Assembly: GCA_026874595.1 (NCBI GenBank)
Contig: CM049313.1
Coordinates: 79,414,659 to 79,478,658, forward strand
Direction: 5' to 3'
Length of the DNA: 64,000 nt
From: Sipunculus nudus
Lineage: Eukaryota; Annelida; Sipuncula; Golfingiida; Sipunculidae
The notes under the pieces are model-generated. The model saw only the letters and a list, made by a program, of their open reading frames with translations. It was not told the DNA's origin and searched no databases. Within the stretch, counting starts at the first letter, position 1; every line of letters begins with the position of its first letter. This document shows, piece by piece, positions 61,795-64,000 of the stretch. The position numbers were made by a program, and so were the translations under genes.

Positions 61795-61892
61795 TCACAT
61801 AAAGGGTTTGGTTTCCTGACGATTTTCTCGTGTTAAGAAACCATCTTTGTACATGTTAAACATATCAGCTTCAGTTGGTAATTTGTTCTTTC
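61795..61892 (-). CDS. candidate terminal exon, minus strand
   Basis: On the minus strand a good acceptor (TCTTTATTTTCAG) is followed by 31 codons (KNKLPTEADMFNMYKDGFLT, then RENRQETKPFM) and TGA at 61797-61795. The peptide is hydrophilic and not low-complexity. It needs phase 2 at its start (one base from the previous exon), so it does not fit the phase-0 end of the aldo/keto reductase exon at 63295. I do not recognise the family. Confidence 0.32.
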
Positions 61893-62518
61893 CTGAAAAT
61901 AAAGACTCATTATTATACACAGTTATACAAAGCTCTTTTTGCAAATACAACTAATAGACTCCAAGTATAATGCGCGATACAGACAAGCATAAAATTATAG
62001 CTATAATTTTTTATTACCTTTACCTGAAATTATGAAACTAATCCCATTTGCTGACAGTTCCATCACAGCTGTATATCGACAATGTCAGCTGTACATAGGT
62101 CATGTCAGCCGAATAAGTAGAGAGTGATAAGTATGTGTGTACTTGTTAAATGACATCGTTAAATGGCTGCTTTTGCAAAATACAGTTTTGGTTCATTCTA
62201 GTTAATTAGGCCACTTCATCATTCTTTAATTGCAGCTTAATTTATTTTAGTTGAGGAGTCAATATATAAAAGAAAACATTGCAAAATTTGTGTGAACTAT
62301 TAAGGAAATGGCAGGACAGCCTTTACTTTTAACAAGACCACAACCAATGTTTGCTAGACCATTACTAATATTTAAAAAAAATGATGTGCTTCTTCTACTC
62401 AAAAACCCGTCCTTAAATTGAGTTGCAATGTTATTTTAAAAATGTAAACCATATGCTTCTGTACACTGAACAAGAAACATTAAAACAAAAGCTTCTTTAA
62501 ATGGTCATATTAAAGAGT

Positions 62519-63434
62519 TTAGTATTCCGCCGGGAGTCGGCGCTCTCTTCCAACATTCATCTTGTCTATGAACTCATAAAGATTGCCACGGGCTGCATGG
62601 GAAGCGTCGTCCAGAATTTTCATCTGAAACAGAAAACGTTCAAATACATATTAAGACTTTATGAATATATTAATTGTACACTGAACAATGATTCTGCTAA
62701 GCCTCCCTGTTAAAATATCGTTTCAGTTCTTTAATTCAGATATTAACTTTGCTTACACATCATTCTTTTTTTTTTCGAAAAAAAAACCCTCGAAGTTCCA
62801 TTTTATGTCAAAATTGCTGAATGCATCGCTTAAAATAAATGAATGATTCGTTTGGTTTTTGCTTGATTTATGTCAACTTGAGGCCCTCTTGCCTGCTATC
62901 AAATATTCCTCAGCGATTACACCAATCAGTACTTTCTACATGATTGCCATATTGTTGACCCACAAATGTATAGAGTATCTTAAAACTGTGAGGCTAAAAA
63001 AGTTGGCTTCTCAGGCACTCCCTCCCCAAAGAAATCAATCGGGGAGGGTGATTGCTATAACCTTTTTGTCATAAATATTTCATTACAAATGGATACAATA
63101 AGGGGAAAACATAAAAACGTAATAACTTTGCTAAATAAGGAAAAGCAGATAAAACCAAACGAAATTTGTAATAAAAGTTGAATATTTTATTTTGTTGAAG
63201 AAATTTCCGACCGGCTTTAGCGGTCAAAATTTACACACGCAGTTCTTTCGAAATCAACCCTTACTTATCTTGTTTTATTAATCTCTAACGCAACCTGTTC
63301 ATGTGACAGCCTCCATCCTGCCCCCGCCTCCATATTGTCTTCAAGCTGAGCCATAGTTTTGGCGCCAATAATCACTGACGTCACTGGTTTCTTCTGTAGC
63401 AGCCACCGTAGCGCCACCTGGGGAATGCTTTTCC
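62519..63434 (-). CDS. aldo/keto reductase, last two exons (5' end outside or unseen)
   Basis: The penultimate exon is 63434-63295, giving KSIPQVALRWLLQKKPVTSV, IIGAKTMAQLEDNMEAG and GWRLSHEQ. The last exon is 62623-62519, giving MKILDDASHAARGNLYEFID and KMNVGRERRLPAEY, then TAA. Both borders are AG/GT and join in phase 0 (HEQ/MKILDDAS). The first block is the conserved C-terminal NADPH-binding segment of the aldo/keto reductase barrel (QVALRWLL, SVIIGA, QLEDN); the second matches the usual ending L-D-E/D-A-S...YEFI. The family reduces carbonyl compounds with NADPH in the cytosol. The catalytic Asp, Tyr, Lys and His lie in upstream exons not found within the remaining 560 bp. No other member of the Cys-rich cluster is adjacent. 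Confidence 0.86.
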
Positions 63435-63439
63435 CTGTA

Positions 63440-64000
63440 TAACAAAATGTGCTTATATTTTATGAGCTAAGTCTATGGAAAACGTAGTTTTTTTTTCATT
63501 TTGTAATGCAAAAAATATTATTATAATCAAGAATAAAATGACAAACTAAAATATATGAAATTATATGTACTAATATGGCGGTTACAGTTGTGAAATGCAA
63601 TAAAAATAAAGCTTAACATGCGTAAAACTAGCATTGCATATGTATGCGTATAAGGAACGTATGTCTATGAAGCTAGAAAAAATAGACTGTGATTCCATCA
63701 ATATATACATATTTATGCGTATACGATACGTATGCAGAAAGATATAGTAAAGGATATAGTAAATGCTGCAGGAATACAGGGGGGTCATCTGCAAGAGGAA
63801 TACCCTGTTTAATACGTTTGTTCAAGTGTGGAATTCCTGTCCGTTACAAAGCATATACTTTTTCAGTCGCGACAGTGGGCGATCGAGCCATACACGCATA
63901 CGTACTGCATATTTCTAGTGGCTTGACAAAGGGAGCATGTGGTCCAATCATTACGTTCATTCAAGATTCGCAAGTACAAAGACACATATGTATCAAAAGA
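63440..64000. other. intron or flank of the aldo/keto reductase gene
   Basis: No further exon of the minus-strand gene is seen. The sequence is AT-rich with a few short frames. Confidence 0.5.

Overview
This window is AT-rich, intron-rich nuclear DNA from an animal. Exons have canonical GT..AG borders. Retroelement fragments (L1/Tx1-like, CR1-like, Ty3/Gypsy), tRNA-derived SINEs and many (TA)n microsatellites surround them. There is no bacterial gene layout. Element content and protein style suggest an invertebrate, possibly a mollusc, but that is a weak inference. The long open frames in this window are nearly all repeats read as protein; the real genes are made of short exons found by splice sites and phase. 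Layout: 1-6690 is a 154-bp satellite with a 15-monomer higher-order repeat. From 8.8 to 55.8 kb lies a plus-strand cluster of related genes: A (exons 4-6 at 10671-12726, frameshifted, 5' part not seen), D (decayed, about 14.8-25.2 kb, full of insertions), B (29261-38316) and C (45888-55592). A 3.58-kb foldback element with two 512-bp arms sits between B and C (39127-42707). After C come a CR1-like LINE tail (57.9-58.2 kb), weak exon candidates, and at the right edge the last two exons of a minus-strand aldo/keto reductase (62519-63434). Family plan: a signal-peptide exon of 49 coding bases ending in phase 1; then two copies of a six-cysteine domain, each made from two exons (phase 1 in, phase 2 between, phase 1 out); then a transmembrane exon, preceded in gene C by three tiny stalk exons. 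Gene C gives an unbroken 276-residue type I membrane protein. Gene B gives a 197-residue secreted form by reading through, or a 234-residue soluble form by a shifted donor. The function is unknown; a secreted and membrane-bound Cys-rich family in a tandem cluster would fit cell-surface recognition, but the sequence does not prove that. Most unusual observation: the single intron between the two domains (intron 3) carries tandem copies of its own splice borders. In gene C the exon 3/donor border is repeated 22 times at exactly 96 bp, so there are 22 near-identical 5' splice sites. In genes A and B the 3' end of the same intron is a 29-bp minisatellite, each unit of which contains an acceptor-like pyrimidine-CAG; a remnant survives in D. 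The last unit in both A and B is an in-frame alternative acceptor 45 bases upstream of exon 4. Two hammerhead-ribozyme-like motifs lie inside pseudogene D on the minus strand.
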